From NCBI RefSeq assembly GCF_002737755.1, contig NZ_PEGH01000017.1:372001-436000 (forward strand): a stretch of DNA of 64,000 nt. Reading direction: 5' to 3'. Shown here piece after piece: positions 55,225-64,000 of the stretch. The stretch comes from Caulobacter sp. BP25. Its GTDB lineage: Bacteria > Pseudomonadota > Alphaproteobacteria > Caulobacterales > Caulobacteraceae. The translations under genes and the position numbers were made by a program. The notes under the pieces were generated by a model. The model saw only the letters and a list, made by a program, of their open reading frames with translations. It searched no databases and had not been told where the DNA came from. The first letter of the stretch is position 1, and every line of letters begins with the position of its first letter.

Positions 55225-56349
55225 TCATTCGGCGGCAAGGCTTGCAGTTTTGCTATAGACGAGCGGCTCCAAGAGGGTTTCGGCGAGCCACCGCACGACC
55301 GGAACCGCCACCCCATCGCCAACAATCTGCAGCCCAGAGGTCTGGGACGCCGGGAGCTGATAGCTATCCGGCAAGCCCATCAGGCGAGCGCCCTCGCGCG
55401 GACTCAGAAGACGGGAACGAACCTGGCCCTGATCGACCACCAGGAGGGTCTGCCGAGACGAACCGCCCCGCGGCGTACGCAGACACCCCGCGAGGCCGTC
55501 GAACCGCACCTCGGCGCGTTGCTGGCCGCCGCGCATACGGCGGAAGACCGCGCCCACCGACCGCCCCCTCGCCTGGACCCGCGCCTCAACCGCCTGACGA
55601 TGCGAAGGCGCCATCAAGGCCAGCAAAGCTTCGGTCCGTTCGGCCGGATGCCAGGTCACCGACTGATCGGGCTCAAGCAGGGCAGCGAGATCGGTGTTGC
55701 GCTTCGGAGGCGAAGGAATACCCCACCAGATCCAGCGCGCCTGAAGATCTTCAGGTAGCCGAGCAGCCGCCTCGCGAATAGCGCGGCTATGAAAGGCGCT
55801 AGCGCCCTCCAGGTTGGCGGTGGGCAGGCGCGTGGCGACCACGAACACGCGAGGTCGCGATTGTGGGACAAAGGCGGCCGCGTCGATCTCAAGCGCGCCG
55901 AAGCGATAACCCTCCTCGCTCAGCGCGCCGCATAGCGCGGTGAAGTCATCGCCACGACGCGAAGTCAGAAGCCCCACGACATTCTCGATAACGATCACCG
56001 GCGGCGCCCGCCTCTCGGCCGACATCGCCTTCATCAAGGTCCAGAAGCCGAAAAACGCCGAAGACTTGCCACCCGCCAGGCCCGCCCGGGCGCCGGCGAG
56101 GCTGAAGTCCTGGCAGGGGCTGGAAGCCCAAGCCACATCCGCCACGGGCAGGGCCTCGGCGGAAAGGGCGAAGACATCGCCCTGCTGGAAGTGGCTGCCG
56201 GCGTCGGCGAAATTGACGCGATAAGTGGCGGCCTTCACCGGATCAAAGTCGTTGGCGAAGGCGCAGGTCCAGCCGTCGCCCAGGCCGAGACGCGCCATGC
56301 CTCCGCCGGCGAAGAACTCCAGAAAGGTGGGGCGCGGGTTTCGATTCAT
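55225..56349 (-). CDS. DNA (cytosine-5-)-methyltransferase
   Basis: 374 residues from the ATG at 56349; the open frame upstream is antisense to another gene. The C5-methylase motifs are in order: motif I FLEFFAGGGMARLGL, motif IV SSPCQDFS with the catalytic Cys, motif VI VIVIENVVGLL, motif VIII PQSRPRVFVVATR, a target-recognition region, and motif X VGDGVAVPVVRWL. No restriction endonuclease is adjacent, but vsr is two genes downstream, so it looks like a solitary methylase. In C. crescentus an m5C methylase in the same context has been linked to YGCCGGCR; that specificity here is inference. Confidence 0.94.
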   Translation of the reverse strand: MNRNPRPTFLEFFAGGGMARLGLGDGWTCAFANDFDPVKAATYRVNFADAGSHFQQGDVFALSAEALPVADVAWASSPCQDFSLAGARAGLAGGKSSAFFGFWTLMKAMSAERRAPPVIVIENVVGLLTSRRGDDFTALCGALSEEGYRFGALEIDAAAFVPQSRPRVFVVATRLPTANLEGASAFHSRAIREAAARLPEDLQARWIWWGIPSPPKRNTDLAALLEPDQSVTWHPAERTEALLALMAPSHRQAVEARVQARGRSVGAVFRRMRGGQQRAEVRFDGLAGCLRTPRGGSSRQTLLVVDQGQVRSRLLSPREGARLMGLPDSYQLPASQTSGLQIVGDGVAVPVVRWLAETLLEPLVYSKTASLAAE

Positions 56350-56395
56350 CGCCAGGGAGTCTAGCCTCTCACCGACCCAAGGGGATAGCCAAGTC

Positions 56396-56833
56396 GTGCG
56401 CGCCGCCGCCCTCGCCACCGTCGTGCTGTTGATATCCGCCTGCGGCCAGTCGCCCATGGGCTCGACCGACCACGCCGCGCCGCCGGCGGACGCGCCAGCT
56501 CTCGTGGAGCCGGACTATTCCGGGGATTTCGACGCCCTCGGGACCGAGCCGTTCTGGAGCGTGAAGATTCACGCCAACCGCCTGACGCTATCGCGACCAG
56601 GCCATCCGGATCAGGCGGCGACAGACGCGACCCTGAAGACCGAAGGCCAAGATGGTGTGTTCGATGCACGTATCGACGGTCGGCGCCTCATCCTGCGCCT
56701 GACCCCCGGCGATTGTTCTGATGGCATGTCGGACCGACGCTACGATTACCTCGCGGAGGTTCGGATCGACGATGAGATCCTCAAGGGCTGCGCGTCGAGA
56801 CCACGAGATCTCAAGGCCCAAACAAGGCCCTAG
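56396..56833 (+). CDS. Putative lipoprotein with GTEPFW motif
   Basis: 145 residues from the GTG at 56396 behind AAGGGG. A lipoprotein signal ends in LLISAC, with Cys16 as the lipidated residue. After a proline-rich linker comes the conserved-looking LGTEPFWSVKI, then RLILRLTPGDCSDGMSDRRYDYLAEV. This matches an uncharacterised family of small lipoproteins. Function unknown; probably outer-membrane associated. It is divergent from the methylase and converges on a serine hydrolase with a shared CTAG (56830-56833). Confidence 0.75.
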   Translation: MRAAALATVVLLISACGQSPMGSTDHAAPPADAPALVEPDYSGDFDALGTEPFWSVKIHANRLTLSRPGHPDQAATDATLKTEGQDGVFDARIDGRRLILRLTPGDCSDGMSDRRYDYLAEVRIDDEILKGCASRPRDLKAQTRP

Positions 56834-58110
56834 TCACCCTTGGGGCCAAGATAGCCGGCGCCATAGACCGCCGCCCTGAGGTCATGGTGCAAGGTGGCGT
56901 CGAACGGATAGGTCTGAACGAAAAACACGGCTGTCAGCCTGTTGGCCGGGTCGACCCAGAAGAGCGTGCTGTCGCGCCCGTCCCAGAAGAACTCTCCCAC
57001 AGCGCCCCGGTTTTCTGTCGCGGCCTGCGGCTGTTTCGTGCGCACGGCGAAGTCGAAGCCAAAGCCGACCGCCCCCTTGCTAGGCAACCACCAGCGATCG
57101 GTCACGCGCGGATCAAGATGATCCGTCGCCATCAGCCGCACGGTCGAGGGGCGGAGGATCCTCACGCCGTCCAACGCCCCTTCGCCAAGCAGCATCCGCG
57201 AGAAGCGGGCATAGTCGTCGATCGACGCCACCAGGCCCGCGCCGCCCATCGTCATGCGTCGAGCCGGATCAAAATTCATGCGCCGCGTCTCGGCGCTGTC
57301 CTCCCTGATGAGCTTGCCGTCGAGCCCCTTGTTGTAGACAGCAGCCAAACGCGGGAAGGCCGTCTCGGGCTGGGTCCAGGCGGTCTCCCTCATATCCAGC
57401 GGATCGAGAATGTGCGCCTTCACATAGGCCTCGAACGGCTGACCAGAGAGCTTCTCGACCAGTAGCGCCTGAACATCCACGGCCGCGCTGTAGTTCCAGC
57501 GCTCGCCAGGGTCATGCAGAAGCGGAACCTTGGCGAGCCGCCGCCCGAACTCGGCCAGATCCACTTTAAGGTTCAGGGGATCAGCCGCCCGGAACGCCTC
57601 ATCGGCGGCCGTGTCGCGCATCCCATACGAAAAGCCGGCCGTATGGCGCAGAACGTCTCGGATCAGGATCGGTCTCGCGGGCGGGCGCACGCCGCCCTGC
57701 CCGTCGATCACCTTGGTGTCGGCGAACTCCGGCAGGTAGCGCGAGAGGGGATCATCGAGAGCGAACTTGCCTTGCTCCCAAAGCTGCATCAGCGCCACAC
57801 CGGTAACCGGCTTGGTCATCGAGAAGATCTGCACCAGGGTGTCGCGGCGCATAGGCTTGCCCGCCTCGCGATCCGCCATGCCGGCGGTCCCGAAATAGCG
57901 CTCGCGCCCGTCCCGCCAGACCAGGGCCGAGACACCAACGGCGCGGCCGCTGTCCACCATGGCCTTCAGCGCCGCGTCGATCCGCGCCCTGTCGATCGTC
58001 ACCTCGGCCGACTGAACGACCGCCGCCGGAGCCTGACGCGCCAGGGCTGGGCTCGCCGGAACAACCAGCAACGCCGCCGCGAAAGCGGCTTGAATTGTTC
58101 TCTTGGACAC
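56830..58110 (-). CDS. Exported serine hydrolase, beta-lactamase/esterase family
   Basis: 426 residues with a signal peptide (cleavage after ALA near residue 24). The serine-x-x-lysine motif is SMTK at 97-100, and a Tyr-containing YSAAVD motif stands where class C enzymes have YxN. The rest fits the beta-lactamase-related (EstB-like) esterase family, including LRHTAGFSYGM and FFWDGRDSTLFWVDP. These act on esters or peptides rather than reliably on beta-lactams; no resistance is claimed. It is downstream of rmlA, with an 8-bp stem (58134-58155) in the gap. Confidence 0.87.
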   Translation of the reverse strand: MSKRTIQAAFAAALLVVPASPALARQAPAAVVQSAEVTIDRARIDAALKAMVDSGRAVGVSALVWRDGRERYFGTAGMADREAGKPMRRDTLVQIFSMTKPVTGVALMQLWEQGKFALDDPLSRYLPEFADTKVIDGQGGVRPPARPILIRDVLRHTAGFSYGMRDTAADEAFRAADPLNLKVDLAEFGRRLAKVPLLHDPGERWNYSAAVDVQALLVEKLSGQPFEAYVKAHILDPLDMRETAWTQPETAFPRLAAVYNKGLDGKLIREDSAETRRMNFDPARRMTMGGAGLVASIDDYARFSRMLLGEGALDGVRILRPSTVRLMATDHLDPRVTDRWWLPSKGAVGFGFDFAVRTKQPQAATENRGAVGEFFWDGRDSTLFWVDPANRLTAVFFVQTYPFDATLHHDLRAAVYGAGYLGPKGD

Positions 58111-58190
58111 GAGACCTCCCGATGGACCTTCTTGTCGGCGAGGACTGTCGCCGACGCCGAGGCCATTTTCCAGCGGGTCGAGGTCGTAGA

Positions 58191-59063
58191 TCAGCCCTGC
58201 GAAGCGATCATCTTAAGATAGGCTCCATAGGGCGAGTTCTTCAGATCGTGGGCCAGGCCCAGCAGTTGCTCGCTCGAAATCCAGCCGTTTTGGTAGGCGA
58301 CTTCCTCGACGCAGCCGATCTTCAGGCCCTGGCGGTGTTCGAGCGTGCGAACAAACTCGGAAGCTTCCAGCAGGCTGTCGTGGGTTCCCGTGTCGAGCCA
58401 GGCGAAGCCGCGGCCCATGCGCTCGACCGACAAAGCGCCCGCCTCGAGATAGAGGCGGTTTATATCGGTGATCTCGAGTTCGCCGCGCGCCGAGGGCTTC
58501 AGATCGCGAGCAAAGTCCACCACGCGATTGTCGTACATGTAGAGGCCCGTGACGGCCCAGTTCGAACGCGGGTTCTGCGGCTTCTCCTCGATGGAGATGG
58601 CCTTGCCGTCGGCGTCGAACTCGACAACGCCATAGCGCTGCGGGTCGTTGACGAAGTAGGCGAACACGCTGGCGCCAGTCATCGAGCGGTCCTTGGCGCC
58701 CTGCAGCAGACGCCCCAGACCCGCGCCGTAGAACAGGTTGTCGCCCAGGACGAGGATGCTGGGCTCGTTCCCGACGAAGTCCGCGCCAATGCGATAGGCT
58801 TCCGCCAGGCCATTGGGGCTGGCCTGCTCGGCGTAGCTGATATTGATACCCCACCGCGCGCCGTCGCCCAGCAGACCTTCGAACAGGGGCAGATCGCGGG
58901 GTGTGGAGATGATCAGCACGTCGCGCACGCCGGCCATCATCAGGACCGACAGCGGATAGTAGATCATCGGCTTGTCGAAGACCGGCAGCAGTTGCTTGCT
59001 GATCGCCATGGTCACCGGGTGGAGGCGCGTACCCGACCCGCCGGCGAGGATGATACCCTTCAT
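58191..59063 (-). CDS. rmlA: Glucose-1-phosphate thymidylyltransferase
   Basis: 290 residues from the ATG at 59063. First enzyme of dTDP-rhamnose synthesis, from glucose-1-phosphate and dTTP. Recognised by [59 protein letters not shown] and [16 protein letters not shown]. Length is standard. It lies 117 bp downstream of rmlD on the same strand. The 3,5-epimerase gene (rmlC) needed for the same pathway is not in the cluster. Confidence 0.97.
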   Translation of the reverse strand: MKGIILAGGSGTRLHPVTMAISKQLLPVFDKPMIYYPLSVLMMAGVRDVLIISTPRDLPLFEGLLGDGARWGINISYAEQASPNGLAEAYRIGADFVGNEPSILVLGDNLFYGAGLGRLLQGAKDRSMTGASVFAYFVNDPQRYGVVEFDADGKAISIEEKPQNPRSNWAVTGLYMYDNRVVDFARDLKPSARGELEITDINRLYLEAGALSVERMGRGFAWLDTGTHDSLLEASEFVRTLEHRQGLKIGCVEEVAYQNGWISSEQLLGLAHDLKNSPYGAYLKMIASQG

Positions 59064-59180
59064 AACGTCTTCTTTTTCAGTCCTGACGGTCGAGCCTAGA
59101 GCGGATTTGCGCGGAGCGTGAAGCCTTTCGCGCGGAGAATGGCGGTTCAACGCGATGATCGTGGAGGATTTGAGGCGCGA

Positions 59181-60050
59181 TCAGAGGCGCCCCTTGGTGC
59201 GGAGATAGCGATCCAGCGCGTCAGTCCAGTGCGGCATCTGCCGGCCAATGACGTTAGCCAACCTGGCGTTGGACAGCGCGCTATAGGGCGGACGCCGCGC
59301 GGGGGTTGGAAAGGCGCTGGTCGGGATAGGCGCGACCTCGGCGGCGACCTCGGCCCTCTCGATGATCCGCGAGGCGAAGTCCCACCAACTGGCGGCGCCA
59401 GAATTGACGACGTGGTAGTCGGCCGCCGGCGCCTGCGCCGCGATCAGGTCCAGGATCGCCTCGCCAGCGTCCCAGGAAGCGGTCGGCGACATGACCTGAT
59501 CGTCGACCACGGTCAGACGGCCGCGCTCACCGCCCAGCCGCAGCATGGTCTCCACGAAATTGCCGCCCTTGCCGCTGGCTCCGGCCACGCCAAAGAGCGA
59601 AGCGACGCGGGCGATGATGACGTCATCATGGTCCAGGCGCGCCAGATCCTCGCCCAGCGCCTTGGTCGCGCCGTAGACATTGACCGGCGCGCGACCGACC
59701 TCCTCCGACAGAGGCTCACGCTGGGACTGGCCGCCATAGACGTAGTCGGTCGAGACCTGGACCAGGCGCGCGCCCTTGGCGGCGCAGGCCTTGGCCAGGC
59801 GGCCCGCGAAATGGGCGTTGATCGCGACGGCCGGCGCGGGGTCCTTCTCGCAGTCGTCAACGCGCGTGACGGCAACGCAGTTGATGGCGATGTCGAAGTG
59901 GAGATCGTCAAAGCTGGCCGAAGAGTCCGCCGCATCGATCTGGGCGCGCGTCACGGCGACCAAGTCCAGACTACGCTGGTCCGCCAGCGCGACGATGTCC
60001 GAGCCCAGCTGGCCGTTGGCGCCGAACAGGGCGATGCGCGGACTGGCCAT
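59181..60050 (-). CDS. rmlD: dTDP-4-dehydrorhamnose reductase
   Basis: 289 residues from the ATG at 60050. Reduces dTDP-4-keto-rhamnose with NAD(P)H, the last step to dTDP-rhamnose. The nucleotide loop is IALFGANGQLGSDIVAL and the Tyr-Lys pair is in NVYGATKALGEDL. Intact, unlike the second rmlD at 42673-43553. Its start overlaps the rmlB stop by one base (TGATG), so translation is coupled. Confidence 0.95.
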   Translation of the reverse strand: MASPRIALFGANGQLGSDIVALADQRSLDLVAVTRAQIDAADSSASFDDLHFDIAINCVAVTRVDDCEKDPAPAVAINAHFAGRLAKACAAKGARLVQVSTDYVYGGQSQREPLSEEVGRAPVNVYGATKALGEDLARLDHDDVIIARVASLFGVAGASGKGGNFVETMLRLGGERGRLTVVDDQVMSPTASWDAGEAILDLIAAQAPAADYHVVNSGAASWWDFASRIIERAEVAAEVAPIPTSAFPTPARRPPYSALSNARLANVIGRQMPHWTDALDRYLRTKGRL

Positions 60051-61117
60051 CAGGCGGTCTTCAGGCCCAGGCGCTGGCCGGCGTAGCGCTCGCGCAGCGG
60101 CGCCCACCACGACTCGTTGTCCAGATACCACTGGACGGTCTTGCGCAGACCGGTCTCAAACGTTTCCTGAGCCTTCCAGCCCAGCTCCGTTTCGAGCTTG
60201 GTGGCGTCGATGGCGTAGCGGGCGTCGTGGCCTGGCCGATCGGCGACGAAGGTGATCAGTTCGCGGCGCTTACGTCCCGGCAGCGGACGCAACTCGTCGA
60301 GCACGTCGCAGATCGCCTCGACCACTTGCAGGTTCGTGCGCTCGTTGCGGCCGCCGACATTGTAGCTTTCACCAGGAACGCCCTTGGTGGCGATCATGTG
60401 CAGGGCGCGGGCGTGATCCTCCACGTGCAGCCAGTCGCGGACGTTGTCGCCCTTGCCGTAGACAGGCAGCGGCTTACCCTCCAGCGCGTTCAGCGTGACC
60501 AGGGGGATCAGCTTCTCGGGGAAGTGATAGGGCCCATAGTTGTTCGAACAGTTCGAAACCACGACCGGCAGGCCGTAAGTATGATGCCAGGCGCGGGCCA
60601 GATGGTCTGACGAGGCCTTCGAGGCCGAATAGGGTGAGCGCGGATCGTAGGGCGTTGTCTCGGAGAACAGGCCCTCGGCGCCCAGGCTGCCGAAAACCTC
60701 GTCGGTCGAGATGTGGTGGAAGCGAAAGCGGTCCTTTTCCTCGCCTTCCAGGCTCTGCCAGTGCTCAAGCGCCGCCTGAAGCGTGACATAGGTGCCGACG
60801 ATATTCGTCTGGATGAACTCGCCCGGGCCGGTGATCGAGCGGTCGACGTGACTCTCGGCGGCCAGGTGCATGACCACGTTGGGGCGGAAAGCCTTGATCG
60901 CGGCCGAGACGGCAGCTGCGTCGGCGACATCACCCTGAACGAACTGATAGTCGGCCTTGCCCTCCAGCATGGCGAGGCTGGCCGGCGAGGCGGCATAGGT
61001 CAGCTTATCGAAATTGAGGATCGCGACGTCGTTCTGGCCGGCCAAATGGCGGCACATGGCTGATCCGATGAAGCCCGACCCGCCGGTCACCATCACGCGG
61101 AGATTCTGCTGCAGCAT
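60050..61117 (-). CDS. rmlB: dTDP-glucose 4,6-dehydratase
   Basis: 355 residues from the ATG at 61117. Converts dTDP-glucose to the 4-keto-6-deoxy sugar. The NAD loop is [30 protein letters not shown], the catalytic [17 protein letters not shown] and [15 protein letters not shown] are all present. It starts the leftward rmlB-rmlD-rmlA group, coupled to rmlD. A purU gene lies upstream on the same strand, 86 bp away. Confidence 0.97.
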   Translation of the reverse strand: MLQQNLRVMVTGGSGFIGSAMCRHLAGQNDVAILNFDKLTYAASPASLAMLEGKADYQFVQGDVADAAAVSAAIKAFRPNVVMHLAAESHVDRSITGPGEFIQTNIVGTYVTLQAALEHWQSLEGEEKDRFRFHHISTDEVFGSLGAEGLFSETTPYDPRSPYSASKASSDHLARAWHHTYGLPVVVSNCSNNYGPYHFPEKLIPLVTLNALEGKPLPVYGKGDNVRDWLHVEDHARALHMIATKGVPGESYNVGGRNERTNLQVVEAICDVLDELRPLPGRKRRELITFVADRPGHDARYAIDATKLETELGWKAQETFETGLRKTVQWYLDNESWWAPLRERYAGQRLGLKTA

Positions 61118-61203
61118 GCGCTGGAAAGCCTCGGGCGCCTCAAGAGAGAAGCCCCGTACTCCAGTTCTCAGTATCCTTGCAACCAGAGAGGCCAAGCCGT
61201 GGG

Positions 61204-62046
61204 CTAGTCGGTGAACACCACGGTCTTGCGGCCGTTCAGCAGAACGCGGTCTTCCAGACGGTAGCGTAGAGCTCTCGCCAGCACGCGGCGTTCGATATCG
61301 CGACCCTTGCGCACCAGATCCTCGGGCGTGTCGCGATGGCTGATCCGCTCGACGTCCTGCTCGATGATCGGACCTTCGTCGAGGTCGCCGGTCACGTAGT
61401 GGGCGCTGGCGCCGATCAGCTTCACGCCGCGAGCGTGGGCCTGGTGATAGGGTTTGGCGCCCTTGAAGCCCGGCAGGAACGAGTGGTGGATGTTGATGCA
61501 GCGGCCTTGCAGCTTGGCCGACAGCCCTTCCGACAGCACCTGCATATAGCGGGCGAGCACGACGATGTCGGTCTGGGTCTCCTGGATCAGCTTCCAGAGC
61601 TCGGCCTCCTGCTCGAACTTGGTCTCCTTGGTCACCGGTAGGTGGTGGAAAGGCAGGTCCGACAGGTCGATGTGGGCGTAGGTCTCGGCCGGATGGTTGG
61701 ACACCACGCCGGTGATGTCCATCGGCAGCTCACCGATGCGCCAGCGGTACACGAGATCGGCCAGACAGTGGTCGAACTTGCTAGCCAGCAGCAGCACGCG
61801 ATAGCGCTCGGTCCGATTGCGCAGGGTCCACTTCATGGCCAGCGTGGAGGCCAGCGCCCCAAACTCATCGCGCAGCGCCGCGCGATCGGCGCCGTCGGCG
61901 TCGAAGACCACCCGCATGAAGAACTGACCGGTCTCCTGATCGTCAAACTGCTGGGCGTCGAGAATGTTGCAGCCGCGCTCGTAGAGGAAGGCGGACACCT
62001 TGGCGACGATGCCGCGCTGGTCGGGACAGGAGAGGGTCAGGATCAT
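61204..62046 (-). CDS. purU: Formyltetrahydrofolate deformylase
   Basis: 280 residues. Hydrolyses 10-formyl-THF to formate and THF, balancing the one-carbon pool. An N-terminal ACT domain ([32 protein letters not shown]) precedes the formyltransferase-like domain with [37 protein letters not shown] and [14 protein letters not shown]. The conserved HxSxLPxF-like His and the DEGPI Asp are present. It is divergent from argE across 189 bp that hold a possible stem (62115-62146). Confidence 0.95.
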   Translation of the reverse strand: MILTLSCPDQRGIVAKVSAFLYERGCNILDAQQFDDQETGQFFMRVVFDADGADRAALRDEFGALASTLAMKWTLRNRTERYRVLLLASKFDHCLADLVYRWRIGELPMDITGVVSNHPAETYAHIDLSDLPFHHLPVTKETKFEQEAELWKLIQETQTDIVVLARYMQVLSEGLSAKLQGRCINIHHSFLPGFKGAKPYHQAHARGVKLIGASAHYVTGDLDEGPIIEQDVERISHRDTPEDLVRKGRDIERRVLARALRYRLEDRVLLNGRKTVVFTD

Positions 62047-62114
62047 GGTTCGCTCCCTCTAGAGAACCGTGGCCGCCAAGAAAAGCCCGCAGTCACGCCG
62101 CCAGGGCATGAAAT

Positions 62115-62146
62115 CGCTCGTGAGGCGGCCAATCGGCCCACGAGTG
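62115..62146. other. Possible stem-loop in the purU-argE gap
   Basis: CGCTCGTG at 62115-62122 can pair with CACGAGTG at 62139-62146 (one G-T), with an inner GGCC/GGCC pair. It lies in the divergent region, about 70 bases upstream of purU. It could be an operator or leader structure; no family is recognised. Confidence 0.25.
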
Positions 62147-62235
62147 CGCATGGTCTTGCCCCTCCAAAGATCAATGGAAGACGACGGGATCAAGTCGGGT
62201 AGGCGTCGCGGGGTGAACGGGTCTAGGCTCGCCCC

Positions 62236-63411
62236 ATGATCTCCTCTTCCGAAGTTCTGTCCGACCGCGCCATCGACATCCTGGCCAAGCTGGTGGCCTT
62301 CGACACCACCTCGCGACGCTCGAACCTGGAGCTGATCCAGTGGGTCGAGGGCTATCTGGCCGATCTGGGCGTGCCCTCGCGGCGCATTCCCAACGCCGAT
62401 GGGACCAAGTCGAACCTGATGGCCATGATCGGCCCGGCTGTCGAGGGCGGGGTCGTGCTGTCGGGTCACACCGACGTCGTACCGGTCGATGGCCAGCCGT
62501 GGTCCAGCGATCCTTGGACGCTGACGGAACGCGACGGCCGGCTCTATGGGCGCGGAACCTGCGACATGAAGGGCTTTTTGGCGCTCGCTCTGGCGACCGC
62601 GCCCGATCTCGCCAAGGCGACTCTGAGCAGACCAGTTCATTTGGCCCTCTCCTACGACGAGGAGGTCGGCTGCCTGGGCGCGCCGGATATGATCGACGTC
62701 ATCGCCCGAGAGCTTCCCCGGCCCGCCCTCGTCGTGGTCGGCGAACCGACCGACATGGTCGCCGTGCGGGCCCACAAGGGCATCGCCAGCTTCATCGTCA
62801 CCGTCACGGGCCGCGAAGCCCATTCCAGCCTGACGCATCTGGGCGTCTCGGCGAACATGGCGGCCATCAAGCTGATGGCCATGCTCGTCGCTTTGTCCGA
62901 ACGGCTGGAGCATGAAGCCGATCCGAACTCGCCGTTCACGCCCAAGGGCGCCACCCTGACCATAGGCCAGGTCAACGGCGGCACGGCCGTCAACATCCTG
63001 GCGCGAGAGTGCGTCTTCGTGTTTGACCTGCGCACGCCTGCGGGCATGGACCCTGAAGCGCTGTTGGCCGACTTCTTCACGGCGGCGCGTGCGATGGACA
63101 TGGAGATCAAGGCCAAGGCGCCGGAGGGCGGCGTGAGGGTCGAGCGTCGCTCGCTGACTCCGGCTTTCGCGCCGGAGGAGGACGGCGTCGCCGAGGCCTT
63201 CGCCCGCAAGCTGGCCGGCGACAACGGCCCACCGCGCGTCGTGCCCTACGCGGCCGAGGCCGGGCAGTTCCAGGGCGCGGGCTTCTCGACTGTGATCTGC
63301 GGTCCCGGCTCAATCGATCAGGCGCACCAGCCCGACGAATATGTCGAGATCAGCCAGATGCAGCGCGGTGCGGCCTTCATGCGCCGCCTGGTCGAGGACC
63401 TCTCGGTCTAG
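62236..63411 (+). CDS. argE: Acetylornithine deacetylase
   Basis: 391 residues, M20 metallopeptidase family. Removes acetyl from N-acetylornithine in arginine synthesis. Metal ligands are in SGHTDVVPVDG, GRGTCDMKGF and the YDEEVGCLGAPDM general-base region, with the late GPGSIDQAHQPDEYVE His. The gene is complete. Its stop shares a CTAG (63408-63411) with the convergent glycosyltransferase gene. Relatives act on other acyl amino acids, so ArgE is the best but not the only reading. Confidence 0.92.
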   Translation: MISSSEVLSDRAIDILAKLVAFDTTSRRSNLELIQWVEGYLADLGVPSRRIPNADGTKSNLMAMIGPAVEGGVVLSGHTDVVPVDGQPWSSDPWTLTERDGRLYGRGTCDMKGFLALALATAPDLAKATLSRPVHLALSYDEEVGCLGAPDMIDVIARELPRPALVVVGEPTDMVAVRAHKGIASFIVTVTGREAHSSLTHLGVSANMAAIKLMAMLVALSERLEHEADPNSPFTPKGATLTIGQVNGGTAVNILARECVFVFDLRTPAGMDPEALLADFFTAARAMDMEIKAKAPEGGVRVERRSLTPAFAPEEDGVAEAFARKLAGDNGPPRVVPYAAEAGQFQGAGFSTVICGPGSIDQAHQPDEYVEISQMQRGAAFMRRLVEDLSV

Positions 63412-64000
63412 AGGTTTCGCGCTTTCCGGATCACGAACCGACGCCCGACGAACGCCGCCGGGTCGATCGACATCACCCTCAGAATCGCGCCTGGGGAGGC
63501 CTTCCGTTTCGTCTGGATGACGCGCCGATTGGCCATGACAGCGTCCAAGTCGTCACGCTTCAGGGCGGCCTTGATCCCTCGGATGGCGGGGCCAACGTCG
63601 CCCCGTCGCCAGTGCAGCAGCAGCAGCCCAACCGTCACTGCCGCGTGCAGCGGCAGGGTGACGGGAAACAGCCAGCCCGGGGTGTTCTTCAGGAAAGTCC
63701 AGATGCGATTACGCGATCCGTGGAAGATGGCGAAGTCGGACCGGACGCCCGTGCTCGCAGAGCCGACATGGGCGACCTTGGCCTTGGGCAGCAGCAGGGT
63801 CGGCTGGCTCAGCAGCCTCAGGCGATAGCCGAGGTCGACATCCTCGCAGTAACAAAAGTAGCGCTCGTCGAAGCCGCCCACCTCTAGGAATAGCTGGCGG
63901 TCGATCAACATCGCCGCGCCGCAGGCTGAGAACACCTCGCCTTCGGGCAAGGAAGCCGGCGCCTTCCGACCATAGCCGCCCCGGAACGGGATGCCAGCGC
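63408..64000 (-). CDS. Family 2 glycosyltransferase (5' end cut by window)
   Basis: About 197 residues are visible; the frame stays open to the window edge at 64000, so the N-terminal catalytic half is largely missing. The visible part has SACGAAMLIDRQLFLEVGGFDERYFCYCEDVDLGYRLRL, the acceptor-site ED motif of GT-A family 2 enzymes, and a hydrophobic segment near WLFPVTLPLHAAVTVGLLLLHW. The pattern resembles rhamnosyl and related transferases of cell-surface polysaccharides. With the rml genes nearby, rhamnosyl transfer is a reasonable guess only. Confidence 0.88.
   Translation of the reverse strand, partial: AGIPFRGGYGRKAPASLPEGEVFSACGAAMLIDRQLFLEVGGFDERYFCYCEDVDLGYRLRLLSQPTLLLPKAKVAHVGSASTGVRSDFAIFHGSRNRIWTFLKNTPGWLFPVTLPLHAAVTVGLLLLHWRRGDVGPAIRGIKAALKRDDLDAVMANRRVIQTKRKASPGAILRVMSIDPAAFVGRRFVIRKARNL

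Noticed and set aside
55225..56349. Restriction-modification system around the C5 methylase
   Set aside because: No restriction endonuclease gene is adjacent; the neighbours are cysK, vsr and a lipoprotein gene.
56830..58110. Beta-lactamase resistance gene
   Set aside because: The SxxK motif fits the wider esterase/beta-lactamase-related family; the YxN motif is not intact, and no resistance can be inferred.

Overview
The window is an ordinary stretch of high-GC alphaproteobacterial chromosome. Gene content and order point to Caulobacter, in or near the C. vibrioides/crescentus group: aroA-cmk-rpsA-ihfB, rnd-lptC-lptA-lptB-rpoN-hpf-ptsN, a FYDLN-family protein opposite aroA, gltD ahead of gltB, and a dcm-type methylase, cysK and vsr in a row. 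The species call is inference from gene order and protein sequence; no rRNA gene is present. No phage, insertion sequence, CRISPR array or integron was seen. No stretch over about 300 bases lacks a gene. The longest non-coding gaps (about 150-230 bp) lie around the tRNAs and upstream of the M16 peptidase, gltD, acsA and tkt.

Layout. 1-9.9 kb: two beta-carbonic anhydrases facing each other (one cytosolic and cut by the window edge, one with a Tat-like signal), an Lrp/AsnC regulator divergent from alanine dehydrogenase, a SpsF-like cytidylyltransferase with a catalytically degenerate aldo/keto reductase, an XdhC-family protein facing a creatininase-family protein, acetyl-CoA synthetase, and a coupled START-like/DCC pair. 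10-20.5 kb: an M16 peptidase, mscL, then the leftward core-information block aroA-cmk-rpsA-(DUF3857 transglutaminase)-ihfB, with the FYDLN protein divergent from aroA. 20.7-28.5 kb: tRNA-Ala(GGC), an Hsp20/DUF1150 pair, and the leftward envelope/nitrogen block rnd-lptCAB-rpoN-exoD-hpf-ptsN preceded by tRNA-Leu(CAG). 28.6-37.5 kb: an NDUFA9-like protein, uppP, and the gltD-gltB glutamate synthase operon. 37.6-45.4 kb: an ATP-dependent DNA ligase, a DegT aminotransferase, an MscS channel, a transaldolase, and a sugar cluster (frameshifted rmlD, GmhB-like phosphatase, AGE epimerase). 45.4-56.8 kb: nadE divergent from transketolase, an OprB porin, tRNA-Ala(CGC), yggT/yggU, an orphan hybrid histidine kinase, vsr-cysK-dcm, and a lipoprotein. 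56.8-64 kb: a serine hydrolase, rmlB-rmlD-rmlA (no rmlC), purU, argE and a truncated family-2 glycosyltransferase.

Several groups make functional sense together. LptA/B/C carry LPS; the rml genes, DegT aminotransferase, SpsF-like enzyme and glycosyltransferase feed surface polysaccharide. GltBD, RpoN and PtsN serve nitrogen status. Dcm and Vsr form a methylation and mismatch-repair pair.

The most noteworthy items are: a single-base frameshift in one of two rmlD genes; a reductase-family protein lacking its catalytic Tyr and Lys beside the SpsF-like enzyme; four convergent gene pairs that all end on one shared CTAG; a perfect 9-bp dyad just upstream of nadE; a structured intergenic element at 21.8-21.9 kb; and cysK lying between dcm and vsr. 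I found no convincing wholly new system.
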